Shown: in pieces, positions 1 through 9,076 of the stretch | How the letters are laid out: every line of letters starts with the position of its first letter | Position numbering within the stretch: position 1 is the first letter of the stretch | Assembly (NCBI GenBank): GCA_016182525.1 | Contig: JACPGL010000001.1 | Span: 1 to 33,597, forward strand | Direction of reading: 5' to 3' | Origin: Candidatus Kerfeldbacteria bacterium | GTDB taxonomy: Bacteria; Patescibacteriota; Patescibacteriia; JACPL01 | Length of the DNA: 33,597 bases | Notes under the pieces: model-generated | What the model was told of the DNA's origin: nothing | Databases searched by the model: none | Seen by the model: only the letters and a program-made list of their open reading frames with translations | Program-made: the position numbers and the translations under genes

Positions 1-111
1 GAGGCACTCTCCACATTCTCGAACGCTACGTTCGAAACCAAGGCCAGCAGCCCGATGAGGCTCAACTCCGACTCCTGTAGAGCTTCAGGAGTCATGTCCT
101 TCATCTGATAC

Positions 112-131
112 CCTGCGCTCTTGGCGCAGGG
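112..131. terminator. Hairpin terminator-like, ACCCTGCGC/GCGCAGGGT
   Basis: Inverted repeat accctgcgc-tctt-ggcgcagggt followed on + by an A/T-rich cattcatttatttt tract. Confidence 0.55.
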
Positions 132-135
132 TCAT

Positions 136-360
136 TCATTTATTTTCTACTGCTTGTTTTATCGTTTCAGAAAGTGCAAGATAGATTTTCCCCATCCTCT
201 CTATTTTTGTATCAGCATCATTGAGTTCAATTTCTCTGAATTCTGGAACATCAACGATATGCCAATTATCAGAAATCAGTGACTTCAAGCGAAATAAACC
301 ATCTCTACGCTGTCCCATTAAAAACGGAGTTATGATTTTTTGATATTTGTTTACAGCCAT
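136..360 (-). CDS. Small hypothetical protein (74 aa)
   Basis: Supplied ORF; overlaps the TTG-extended sulfotransferase-like ORF by a few bases, same strand. Confidence 0.55.
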   Translation of the reverse strand: MAVNKYQKIITPFLMGQRRDGLFRLKSLISDNWHIVDVPEFREIELNDADTKIERMGKIYLALSETIKQAVENK

Positions 361-1592
361 GTTTTTGGATCCATTGTGTAACCCAGCAAACCCATTATTT
401 CCTTAACTTCTTTTCTTTCCCCAAGAGCAAGTATTTCTCCTTCTCTTTTTTGCCAACGATAGGGTTTTGGTTTTTCAATTGCCATAACCAGAGGTAAATC
501 ATTCGGTGTTTCCATATTTTTCAAACCTAAGTATTCTAGGATTATTTTTGTGATCTGCGATGGATTGGAAATAAAATCTTCAAAATGTACCCGTAGACAA
601 GATATTTTACTGTCGAGAATTGTTTTGTGTGCCGAAATCCACTGATTAGCACACACATCAACTAAATTTGTCCCTGTAAAATTTCTCCAGTTGGGAGGGA
701 GATCAAATTTCCACCATTTTTTTCCAAACTCTAAAAAATCAGAATATCCCTTAATTGCAAGAGTTATTTTTGCTTTTTCCATATCATGAGCAAAAAATCC
801 TATTGGAGACAACCACCCGTCTATAAGTCCATTCACTGTTTGAGCGTATCCTCGCGTTAGATGTATGTATTTTATTTCTGCATTTGGAAAAAGTTGCTCA
901 TACATTCCTATACGATAACAATCTTGTGGTGTCTTAAAAATTAAAACTTTATTGTTTGCATCCTCAACAGTAAATGTCCTTTTATACAAAGACGGCGATA
1001 CAAATGGAGGTTCTTCAATCTTGGATAATTCATTAAAAGGCGGAGTACAGGATGCACTCGAATAATTATCGTAATAATTAATTCGCCAAGGTTCGTCTTT
1101 AAAAACATTGTTGAGAATAATTTTATGGATTTCCGCTTCTTCTTTAATGCTTTCATCTGTAATTCTCAACAATGATTTGTCTAGGAATCGAAGTAGCTTC
1201 TGATAATTTTGGTCGTCAGAAAATAAATTTGGGAAATGGATCAAAAATCTTTTTCTCCAGCGAGTTTTTATTGTATTTACATCACATAACTGTGACGAGG
1301 GCACACCCAAGTCATCAAAAATATTGTCGAGAAGAATATCTTTATTGACCAGTTCGGTCAGAGCATCACTGTCTGATCCAAAGGCAAATCCATTTTGGGA
1401 TAAAGTAAGAAAGGGCTCTGTCTCACTACTCAAGGATGCAACATCGGAATGTTGCTCAAGAATTTTTTTGATAAGACTTGAACCGGAACGAGAGCTTGTC
1501 AGTACGACAGCAACATATTTAACATTACGACTTAATTCTATGTCGCTTTTTTGAATGTCTCGTTTTGCATTAATTTGTGGTAATAAATCCAT
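351..1592 (-). CDS. Sulfotransferase-family-like protein
   Basis: N-terminal TSSRSGSSLIKKILEQH resembles the PAPS 5'-phosphosulfate-binding loop; start placed at internal ATG (MDLLPQ) rather than the TTG-extended ORF start. Confidence 0.65.
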   Translation of the reverse strand: MDLLPQINAKRDIQKSDIELSRNVKYVAVVLTSSRSGSSLIKKILEQHSDVASLSSETEPFLTLSQNGFAFGSDSDALTELVNKDILLDNIFDDLGVPSSQLCDVNTIKTRWRKRFLIHFPNLFSDDQNYQKLLRFLDKSLLRITDESIKEEAEIHKIILNNVFKDEPWRINYYDNYSSASCTPPFNELSKIEEPPFVSPSLYKRTFTVEDANNKVLIFKTPQDCYRIGMYEQLFPNAEIKYIHLTRGYAQTVNGLIDGWLSPIGFFAHDMEKAKITLAIKGYSDFLEFGKKWWKFDLPPNWRNFTGTNLVDVCANQWISAHKTILDSKISCLRVHFEDFISNPSQITKIILEYLGLKNMETPNDLPLVMAIEKPKPYRWQKREGEILALGERKEVKEIMGLLGYTMDPKTWL

Positions 1593-1808
1593 AGAGTAAG
1601 GGCGAATCAACTCTTTCTGTCATTTTATCATTTTTCTGATCTCTTTTGAAGCCCTTCGCCGAAAAAAATCCGAAAGTGAAGCCCGCGCAAATCAGAAAAG
1701 CAAGGAACATTTTTCTTTCGGGGTTGCCGAGCGGAGCGAGGCAGTGGCGGGGCTTTCGTTCATCACGAATTTTTGATAAAGTAAGTTCGAGCGCAGTCGT
1801 AAAGACAC

Positions 1809-1856
1809 TCCAAGACAAGATCCGCTCTTGTGAACCGAGAACGGATCTTGTCTTGG
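1809..1856. terminator. 15-bp inverted repeat immediately 3' of tRNA-Thr, including its CCA
   Basis: ccaagacaagatccg ... cggatcttgtcttgg arms; likely tRNA terminator. Confidence 0.6.
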
Positions 1857-1929
1857 AGCCAATAGTCGGATTCGAACCGACGACCTTTCCCTTACGAAGG
1901 GACTGCTCTACCAGCTGAGCTATATTGGC
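1854..1929 (-). tRNA. tRNA-Thr(CGT), CCA encoded
   Basis: Minus strand GCCAATA-TA-GCTC...anticodon loop TTCGTAA...GTCGG-TTCGAAT-CCGAC-TATTGGC-T-CCA cloverleaf. Confidence 0.9.
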
Positions 1930-2011
1930 GTTCTTGACATTGAAGAGAAAAAGAGGTACACCAAAAGAGTCAGACGCCGCTCTAGAATATCGTTTTTGTG
2001 AGATTTCGTCA

Positions 2012-2800
2012 ATGATTCACGAAGAGCCACAGGACATCACAGAGAATGCAAAACCCTTTTTGCTTAAAGGCACGAACGGAAAGGGAGTGTTGCTGACCCA
2101 CGGATTTACCGGCAGCCCGGCGGATCTGCGAGAATTTGGTGAATACCTCAACGCGAAAGGGTACACGGTGAAGGGCGTGCGCTTACCAGGTCACGGAACA
2201 ACGCCTGAACACCTTGCGAATGTCCGCTACGATGACTGGAAAAAAGCGATGAACGACGCGCTTGATGAATTACTCGGGCACACCTCGACGGTCTACGCGC
2301 TTGGCAATTCATTTGGCGGCAACTTAACGTATCATCTTGCGCGCGAACGGCCGGGCGCCATCCAACGCATCATCACCATCGGCTCACCGGTCTGGATCAG
2401 TCGTCATCATGTGAATTTGGTGCTCTTGCCGTTTGTCAAACGGTTCAGACGATTTGTGAAGAAACGTTGGGTCAGCCTGACGCAACAAACGAAGGATCAA
2501 CTTATTGAAAGCGGCACGTATCTCACGATTCCGCTTCCTGCCTTGCATGAGATGCTTAAGTTCATTACCACATTTACGCGGCGGGAATTGCCGAGCGTGA
2601 CCACTCCTGCCCTTGTGATGCACTCAAACCGCGATATTGTGGTTGCGAAACGAAGCGCAAATTTTATTTTCAATCGACTCGGCAGCACGATGAAAGAATT
2701 GCGCTGGATTCCGAACTCCTACCACAATCCATTCGTCGATGCGGCGGATGAGTCCTTTTTTGCCCAACTTGAGCGCTTCTTTCGAAAAGACGTGTACTAG
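2012..2800 (+). CDS. Alpha/beta hydrolase, carboxylesterase/monoacylglycerol-lipase-like
   Basis: GVLLTHGFTGSPADLR oxyanion region, GNSFGG nucleophile elbow, late D/H (SNRDIVV, SYHNPF); start moved downstream because the 1925 start overlaps the tRNA. Confidence 0.85.
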   Translation: MIHEEPQDITENAKPFLLKGTNGKGVLLTHGFTGSPADLREFGEYLNAKGYTVKGVRLPGHGTTPEHLANVRYDDWKKAMNDALDELLGHTSTVYALGNSFGGNLTYHLARERPGAIQRIITIGSPVWISRHHVNLVLLPFVKRFRRFVKKRWVSLTQQTKDQLIESGTYLTIPLPALHEMLKFITTFTRRELPSVTTPALVMHSNRDIVVAKRSANFIFNRLGSTMKELRWIPNSYHNPFVDAADESFFAQLERFFRKDVY

Positions 2801-2825
2801 GATTGCGTTCTCCCTCCTCTTCGGA

Positions 2826-2831
2826 TATACT
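2826..2831 (+). promoter_or_regulatory. -10 box TATACT, 7 nt before ATG 2839
   Basis: cggaTATACTgggaaggATG. Confidence 0.5.
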
Positions 2832-2838
2832 GGGAAGG

Positions 2839-3267
2839 ATGGAAAAAGCGTCCACACCAACCTCCGCATCCCCCCACGTCATTCTTCTTGTCGAAGATGA
2901 GCGGATTCTGTTGAATTTGTATACCACAACGCTTGAACGCGCCGGCTATACCGTACGCACTGCCGAGAATGTTGCGCAAGCATTGGAGGCGGTGAAAGAC
3001 GCGACTCCTGACTTGATTCTTCTCGATCTTTTAATCCCCAACAAAACGATCGACCCGCTTGATTTTCATAAACGAGGCGGATTTTTGTTCTTTCGTAAGA
3101 TTCGGGGCGACAAGCGTTTTGACGATACTCCTATTATTGTGTTCACGAATCTGGATAGTCCGGATGATCGGAAGCAAGCAAAAGAATTCAGAGCTCGCGA
3201 TTTTATTGTGAAGGCGAATTACTCTCCGAAAGATATTATCGCGATTGTTGAAAAAGAATTGCAGTAA
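2839..3267 (+). CDS. Response regulator receiver-domain protein
   Basis: ILLVEDER, DLILLDLLIP phosphoacceptor Asp, conserved K near FIVKANYSP. Confidence 0.85.
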   Translation: MEKASTPTSASPHVILLVEDERILLNLYTTTLERAGYTVRTAENVAQALEAVKDATPDLILLDLLIPNKTIDPLDFHKRGGFLFFRKIRGDKRFDDTPIIVFTNLDSPDDRKQAKEFRARDFIVKANYSPKDIIAIVEKELQ

Positions 3268-3302
3268 GAGAAGGTGAGGGGATCAGCGTAAGCTGTTTTT
3301 TT

Positions 3303-3374
3303 GCGGGCGTCGTATAATGGTTATTATACGTGCTTCCCAAGCATGAGACGGCGGTTCGATTCCGCTCGCCCGCT
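3303..3374 (+). tRNA. tRNA-Gly(CCC)
   Basis: gcgggcg...cgcccgc acceptor, anticodon loop ttcccaa, T-arm cggcg-gttcgat; CCA not encoded. Confidence 0.9.
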
Positions 3375-3380
3375 CAATTG

Positions 3381-3419
3381 TCGGAGGAGGAAACCCTATG
3401 GAGGGGTTTCCTCCTCCGA
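3381..3419 (+). terminator. Hairpin downstream of tRNA-Gly
   Basis: tcggaggaggaaaccc-tatgga-ggggtttcctcctccga, ~16-bp stem. Confidence 0.6.
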
Positions 3420-3540
3420 TGACCTCTTCCTTCCAATGTGGCTTCGGGCACAGGCAAAGCCTGATGCCCTCGGCAATACAATGGCTCGGGACGCAGGCGA
3501 AGCCTGACGTCCCTCGCAAGAAGATAACAAATTTTAGTCT

Positions 3541-4683
3541 ATGAAATATCGACTTATCTTTGTAATCATGATTGGCGTACTCCTTCCTGTTGTGAATCCG
3601 GCGAGGGCGCAAGAGAAAACGATTGTTGCCCTGACAGGTGAAAATCTGGAATCAGGAGTGACTGCCACGACTGACGATGGAACATTCTCGGTTCGTTTTT
3701 CACCGAAGGTGATTCAAAAAGCGGGGAGTATTTCTCTCCGACGTCTCACGGAGGTGCAGTTCCCTGACAAGCCGGGAGCGACACGTGTGGGCGACTATTA
3801 CCACTATTCAGTGAACGTCGAAGGAGTCGGGATGTTGAAGCGTCCACTCTTTATCACCACAACATTTGAAGGAAATCCCTATAATCTTGTCCGCTTGCAC
3901 TATTACAATAAAACGCTTCAGGAGTGGAAACCGCTGCCATCCCGAGTGAATCTCGAAGAGCATACAGTAGTGTCAACATCTCCGTTTCCGACCGTCACAC
4001 TTGCGGCGTTTGAAGAGTCGGCGCTCCGGATTGATTTTTCAAAACAGGATTTTACGAAGGATGTGTCCCTTGAGAGCCCGGATGGGAACTTTGCGCTTGG
4101 GTTTCCGGCAGGCGCGCTGGACACGAGCGCGCGAGTGGTGTTGAAGCGGTTTGATCTTCTCGATGATGACACGACGATTCCGAAAAATGCGAAAATGGTC
4201 AGCCCTGCAATCTATGAATTTGGTCTTCGGTCGGACGAACCCCTTACGCTGAACGGTTTGTTGCCTGTGCGATTGTCGGTTGAGTCGACAAGCGCCTCTT
4301 CGAAGTCGATGTATGTTTTGGATAAGCGTTCAGACACATGGCGAAAAATCACTTCAAAGTATGATGCGAATACAGGAGTTGTTACTGCGCACGTCCCGTT
4401 TCTCTATGCGCCGCTTGCTGTTTTTGAAGAGCAGACAAGCTTTGAAGGTACGGCATCGTGGTATCGCGGAAATGCACAGGATGATGCAGCGACGAATCTT
4501 TTTCCTCTTGGCACAAAAGTGAAAGTGACGAATCTTGATACAGGTGCATCAACAATCGTCAATATCGTTTCCACATGGGCTGGCACCTCTCGCCACATTA
4601 TTGATTTGACGTTTTCCGCCTTTTCCACAATCGCAAGTCCGTGGAAAGGTGTTGCTCGCGTGCGCGTCGAGCACATTGAGTGA
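3541..4683 (+). CDS. Secreted protein with C-terminal RlpA-like double-psi beta-barrel
   Basis: Signal peptide MKYRLIFVIMIGVLLPVVNPARA; C-terminus FEGTASWYRGNAQDDAATNLFPLGTKVKVTNLDTGASTIVNI matches the RlpA/DPBB pattern. Confidence 0.75.
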   Translation: MKYRLIFVIMIGVLLPVVNPARAQEKTIVALTGENLESGVTATTDDGTFSVRFSPKVIQKAGSISLRRLTEVQFPDKPGATRVGDYYHYSVNVEGVGMLKRPLFITTTFEGNPYNLVRLHYYNKTLQEWKPLPSRVNLEEHTVVSTSPFPTVTLAAFEESALRIDFSKQDFTKDVSLESPDGNFALGFPAGALDTSARVVLKRFDLLDDDTTIPKNAKMVSPAIYEFGLRSDEPLTLNGLLPVRLSVESTSASSKSMYVLDKRSDTWRKITSKYDANTGVVTAHVPFLYAPLAVFEEQTSFEGTASWYRGNAQDDAATNLFPLGTKVKVTNLDTGASTIVNIVSTWAGTSRHIIDLTFSAFSTIASPWKGVARVRVEHIE

Positions 4684-4714
4684 GCGTGATCGAGCAGAGC
4701 GGGGGATTTTGTGA

Positions 4715-4720
4715 TATAAT
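4715..4720 (+). promoter_or_regulatory. -10 box TATAAT upstream of ftsE
   Basis: tttgtgaTATAATcaagg. Confidence 0.45.
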
Positions 4721-4736
4721 CAAGGTTGTAGAAATT

Positions 4737-4770
4737 CGTCATTGCGAGCGAAGCGAAGCAATCTATCCGC
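4737..4770. repeat. REP-like palindrome CGTCATTGCGAGCGAAGCGAAGCAATC
   Basis: Imperfect palindrome; related copy at 12581-12620. Confidence 0.5.
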
Positions 4771-5451
4771 ATGATTAAGTTAAAAAATGTTTGGAAAACG
4801 TATTCAGGAAATGTCCACGCCCTCAAACGGGTAACGCTTCATATTAAACCCGGTGAATTTGTCTCGCTTGTCGGCCAAAGCGGCACGGGCAAGACGACGC
4901 TCGCGAAAATCATTATAGCGGAAGAGCGAGCGACGCAAGGCCGAGTGATTATCGGCGGATGGGATATCACTGACATTAAACGAGGCGATATTCCCGTGCT
5001 GCGGCGCCAGATTGGCGTCATTTTTCAGGATTTTAAGCTCTTGCCGCGCAAAACCGTTTTTGAAAATGTCGCGTTTGCGCTTGCCGTTGCCGGAGCGGAA
5101 CAAAAGAAAATCACAACGATTGTGCCGCAAGTGTTGCGTATTGTCGGCTTAGAGAAAAAATCTGCGCGCTATCCAGACGAGTTATCTGGTGGTGAGCAAC
5201 AGCGCGTCTCCATTGCGCGTTCCCTTGTTCATCGCCCAAAGATTCTCATTGCCGACGAACCGACCGGGAACCTCGATGCCATCAACGTGCAAGGCATTAC
5301 CGAGCTTCTGCTCAAAATCAATTCCTTTGGAACAACCATTGTGCTTGTGACACATAATCCTGATGTCGTGAATGGACTCAAAAAGCGCGTGGTGACGCTT
5401 GACCACGGCGAAGTGGTTTCTGATCAACAGATAGGCCGCTACATGATATGA
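4771..5451 (+). CDS. ftsE: Cell division ATP-binding protein FtsE
   Basis: Walker A GQSGTGKTTL, LSGGEQQRVSIARS signature, ILIADEPTGNLD; followed by ftsX with ATGA-type overlap. Confidence 0.95.
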   Translation: MIKLKNVWKTYSGNVHALKRVTLHIKPGEFVSLVGQSGTGKTTLAKIIIAEERATQGRVIIGGWDITDIKRGDIPVLRRQIGVIFQDFKLLPRKTVFENVAFALAVAGAEQKKITTIVPQVLRIVGLEKKSARYPDELSGGEQQRVSIARSLVHRPKILIADEPTGNLDAINVQGITELLLKINSFGTTIVLVTHNPDVVNGLKKRVVTLDHGEVVSDQQIGRYMI

Positions 5452-6365
5452 TTTTTGTCTCCTTCTATCGCGCGTCAACATTTGCACTACAAAATTTTTG
5501 GAGAAACTTGTGGTTGTCGCTTGTGACGATTCTCATCCTCACGCTCACGCTGTACTCCATCAGTATTGTGTTAACGCTGAACTACGTCACCGATCAGGCG
5601 ATTCGCATTGTCAAAGAAAAGGTGGATGTGGATATCTTTTTTGATCTTGGCGTGCCTGAAAAACAGATTATCGAGGCGCAAACGTTTTTGAAGAACATGA
5701 GCGAAGTGAAAGAGGTGCAGTATATTTCGGCCGATCAAGCACTTGAAAATTTTCGCACCGAGCATGCGGATGATGCCGATATTCAAGCTGCGCTTGCCGA
5801 GCTCGATGAGAATCCATTGCAAGATTCATTGATTGTCAAAGCGCATCAAGTCGAAAGTTATACCACGATCCTTTCACGGCTCGATCAATCCGAATTTGCC
5901 GAGATCATCGAAAGCAAAGATTTTGACGATAGCCAAGAAGTGATTGATACCATTTCGAGTGCATCGAACACCATTACGCGTGCAGGGTATGTTCTCTCTG
6001 GTATTTTCATTTTCATTGCTGTTGTGGTGGTGTTTAACACGGTGCGCCTCGCGATTTATGCGCAGAGCAAGGAAATTGGCATTATGCGACTGGTCGGCGC
6101 GACAAATTGGTTTATCCGCTCACCGTTTTTGCTTGAAGCGATTTTGTATGGCTGTATTGCCGCGCTTATTGTTCTTGGGCTGCTTTTCTTTTCGGTGCAA
6201 ACGGCCGCACCCTATCTCAACAATTTTTTCGCGGGGTACGAGTTTGATCTCATGGCATTTTTCCGGGCGCAATATCTTACCGTGTTCCTTGCTGAACTTG
6301 CCATCGCGGTATTGTTGAGCATTGTTTCCTCAATGATCGCGATCGGCCGGTACCTCCGCGCATAG
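5448..6365 (+). CDS. ftsX: Cell division permease FtsX
   Basis: Four-TM permease topology, VDIFFDLGVPEKQI, IGIMRLVGATNWFIRSPFLLEA. Confidence 0.93.
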   Translation: MIFVSFYRASTFALQNFWRNLWLSLVTILILTLTLYSISIVLTLNYVTDQAIRIVKEKVDVDIFFDLGVPEKQIIEAQTFLKNMSEVKEVQYISADQALENFRTEHADDADIQAALAELDENPLQDSLIVKAHQVESYTTILSRLDQSEFAEIIESKDFDDSQEVIDTISSASNTITRAGYVLSGIFIFIAVVVVFNTVRLAIYAQSKEIGIMRLVGATNWFIRSPFLLEAILYGCIAALIVLGLLFFSVQTAAPYLNNFFAGYEFDLMAFFRAQYLTVFLAELAIAVLLSIVSSMIAIGRYLRA

Positions 6366-6452
6366 TACCAACATGATTTTTCCCGGAGGCTGTTTTTTGT
6401 TTTCCAGAAGCCATAAAAATAGCTAATATAAGCGGCTTGTGGATATCTCCTC

Positions 6453-6480
6453 TTGACGATTTCCGGCTTCATGATATGAT
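6453..6480 (+). promoter_or_regulatory. Sigma70-like promoter upstream of ATP-grasp gene
   Basis: TTGACG-16 nt-TATGAT. Confidence 0.6.
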
Positions 6481-6516
6481 CTTGATCAACCCTATGTAAT
6501 CAAACCTCACAAACTT

Positions 6517-6542
6517 TAAGCTTCTCATCAAGCTTATTTTTT
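6517..6542 (+). terminator. Intrinsic-terminator-like hairpin directly before ATG 6543
   Basis: TAAGCTT-ctcatc-AAGCTTA-TTTTTT-ATG. Confidence 0.55.
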
Positions 6543-7877
6543 ATGGCTCAATCCACTGTTTTTTCACCAGTTGAAAAAAGACCGTTAGAGAAAAAATACC
6601 TTCTCCCATCCGATCACGTCGAACCGTTGAGTTTGTCGAGATATCTTCCTTCGGATACGGCATACTTCTATGGATTTCCGTCAGGAGAAGATTCAAATTT
6701 CTTTAATGCCGTTCCCGCGTGGATTGAGGAGCTTGTCGCTGGGCGTATTTTGACGTGTGCAGGTCCGTCAGTCCGAGCAGTCGAATTTGCCGCATCGATG
6801 TTTCCGGAGATTTGGAACTTTTTGAAAAATGAACTTGGTGTGTCGGTTATTCCGCGTGAACACACCCTGACTTTTCCAGAAGAGATCAATGCGGATCTTT
6901 CTGGAAGTAAGCGGAACACTGCAATTCGAAGTGCACTGCAAAAGATGCTCGAAACTCGATCGCTTGTCATGGCGCAACCATACCTTGAGCCAGAGACCGA
7001 GAATCTGTATCACATCCCTCCACAACTCACGAACTATTTGAATGACAAGATGAATCTTGCGAGTTATATTCCAACACAATATCTCCCAAAGATCGAACGT
7101 ACGTACGCGAACGGGCTAGAATTTTCTCAAGATGTTTATGCGTTTGCATTGCCTTGTGTCGTCAAAGTGTCATCTTCAAGCTCGGGTGATGGAGTCCGAA
7201 TTTGCCAAACACAACAGGATCTTCAAGATGCGAAAAGAGATTTTCAATGTATCCACGGTCGGATTCTCATTGAGGAGTTCATCCCAGCCCCTTTGAATAT
7301 CTGTGTTCAATTTGGAATTCCATGGGATGCACATATGTCAATCGAGGTGATTGGTTATCACCAGCAGTTGACATCGACGAAAGGTGAATTTCTCGGTGGG
7401 ATCGTTCGTCCATCACTTCCTGCACCGTCATTCGATCAGATTTCATCTCTGTTACTGAACACGATTCTTCCTCGTGTCCGAGAGATGGGGTGGTATGGTG
7501 TCGGTGGACTTGATGTCCTCATTGCTCGCGATGGGAGGTTTTACTTCATTGACCCGAACTTTCGGATGAATGCGACAACGGCCTATCTTTTTCATGTCAA
7601 GAACGGAAAAATTCGAACTCCTGTGCTCAGCTTCATTGGCTTGTACAAGGGAACGTTTGACGAATTTCGAAAAGTGATCGCGCCGATTGCAACAGAAGGG
7701 AGTGCGCAGCAGCGAATCTCCATTGTTTCCCTTACAAAAAATGGCGTGTTTCGATTTCACGCCGGGCTTCTCTTCAACGGGGAAAACGAGCAAGACCTCT
7801 CGGAGAGTGCGAAGCATCTCTTGGATTTGGGTATCTCCTCGCGCGCCTTAGAGAAAGTCTGCGATGAGAGCGTGTAG
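6543..7877 (+). CDS. ATP-grasp-type ligase-like protein
   Basis: VVKVSSSSSGDGVRI, RILIEEFI, GVGGLDVLIARDGRFYFIDPNFRMNATT: ATP-grasp core and metal-binding DPNxR-like motif. Confidence 0.7.
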   Translation: MAQSTVFSPVEKRPLEKKYLLPSDHVEPLSLSRYLPSDTAYFYGFPSGEDSNFFNAVPAWIEELVAGRILTCAGPSVRAVEFAASMFPEIWNFLKNELGVSVIPREHTLTFPEEINADLSGSKRNTAIRSALQKMLETRSLVMAQPYLEPETENLYHIPPQLTNYLNDKMNLASYIPTQYLPKIERTYANGLEFSQDVYAFALPCVVKVSSSSSGDGVRICQTQQDLQDAKRDFQCIHGRILIEEFIPAPLNICVQFGIPWDAHMSIEVIGYHQQLTSTKGEFLGGIVRPSLPAPSFDQISSLLLNTILPRVREMGWYGVGGLDVLIARDGRFYFIDPNFRMNATTAYLFHVKNGKIRTPVLSFIGLYKGTFDEFRKVIAPIATEGSAQQRISIVSLTKNGVFRFHAGLLFNGENEQDLSESAKHLLDLGISSRALEKVCDESV

Positions 7878-7883
7878 AATTCT

Positions 7884-8915
7884 CTAACGGATCTTAAACG
7901 TGAATTTGAGGATCTCTAGAGCGGCATCTCGGCCTTTTCCTTTTGCGGGAAAAATATGAAAACCAACCCCGGCAGAACTGTTCGTTTCCAGAATGATACA
8001 ATTCTTTCGTGAAATATCGGGGGAAGTCCACTCTTTGCATTGAAGGTCGACGCCTGCTACCGTAACCTGAATGAGCTGCGCTGCCTTTATAGCAAGTTTT
8101 TTGATATTCGGGTGAACTTCGTCCGTAATATCAGTCGTTTGCCCTCCTGTACTCACATTTGAATTCCAACGTAACGTGATCTTTTTGCCTTTCTTGGGGA
8201 TAGAGGATAATTGCAGGTTTTGGCTGCGCACGCAACGACGAAGCTCTCTGTCAATGGGTATAGGGCATAAGGGAAGGTCATACTTTTCATATGACGAATC
8301 CCATTCGTTGTTGTATCGTTGGATGAGTTGTTGGATCGTCGAGCGGCCATCACCAATCACATAGGCGGGTTCACGATAGATGACAGATACAACTTTTTCC
8401 CCAATGACGAGTAATCGAATGTCTTTCCGGTTTTCAATGAATTCCTCAACAAGGACACGAGGGAAAGAGTGCTTCTTCTTTATGAGATACTCAAAGGCCT
8501 TTTTGACAGCCTTCTGGAACTCGTCCCATGTTCGGATGTTCATTGTTGCACCATTCCCATGGGATGCGTTAAAAGGTTTGACGGCGAGGGGAAAATGAAG
8601 ACGAGACGTTTGAATCCTTTTCCATTCAGAGGGATTGAAGAGAACAATCGTGCGGGGAACAGGGATCCCATGTCTTTCAGCATACCCTCGAACAGCATAT
8701 TTATCATCGGCAAGCTGACCTGCGACAAAGTCATAGCAGGGGAGATCGCTGCCCCGAAAAAAGAGTTCCTTTTTCCCATGTTTGATTTTTACGAAGCGAT
8801 CCGGTAGAAAGGTAATACTCATCCCGAGTCGCTTTGCTGCTCGACAGAGAAGAGAACCGGTCATGCTTAAATCTCGAACTCGATAGCGCTCAACTGATTC
8901 TCGCGTGAGCTTCAT
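7884..8915 (-). CDS. ATP-grasp protein, cyanophycin-synthetase/GshF-like
   Basis: FPLAVKPFNASHGNGATMNI, VLVEEFIENRKDIRLLVIGEKVVSVIYREPAYVIGDGRSTIQQLI, AGVDLQCKE. Confidence 0.8.
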   Translation of the reverse strand: MKLTRESVERYRVRDLSMTGSLLCRAAKRLGMSITFLPDRFVKIKHGKKELFFRGSDLPCYDFVAGQLADDKYAVRGYAERHGIPVPRTIVLFNPSEWKRIQTSRLHFPLAVKPFNASHGNGATMNIRTWDEFQKAVKKAFEYLIKKKHSFPRVLVEEFIENRKDIRLLVIGEKVVSVIYREPAYVIGDGRSTIQQLIQRYNNEWDSSYEKYDLPLCPIPIDRELRRCVRSQNLQLSSIPKKGKKITLRWNSNVSTGGQTTDITDEVHPNIKKLAIKAAQLIQVTVAGVDLQCKEWTSPDISRKNCIILETNSSAGVGFHIFPAKGKGRDAALEILKFTFKIR

Positions 8916-8950
8916 AGGGAGAAATAATATTCAAGAGTCTTCTTAATTAG

Positions 8951-9022
8951 CTGGGGCGGTAGGATTCGAACCTACGAATGACGGTGCCAAAGACCGTTGC
9001 CTTACCGCTTGGCTACGCCCCA
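8951..9022 (-). tRNA. tRNA-Gln(TTG)
   Basis: Minus strand TGGGGCGTAGCCAAGCGGTAAGGCAACGGTCTTTGGCACCGT...GGTTCGAATCC...CGCCCCAG. Confidence 0.92.
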
Positions 9023-9076
9023 AAGTTCTTTCCGGCGCGACGCGCGTGGAAAGTCTATCGAAAATTTTGGTTCTGG

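Noticed and set aside
1-108. Possible GC-rich ORF running off the left edge (minus: MKDMTPEALQESELSLIGLLALVSNVAFENVES; plus frame also open)
   Set aside because: Too short and ambiguous between strands to call.
3283-3612. 109-aa minus and 68-aa plus ORFs over tRNA-Gly and hairpins
   Set aside because: They cross a well-formed tRNA and palindromic sequence.
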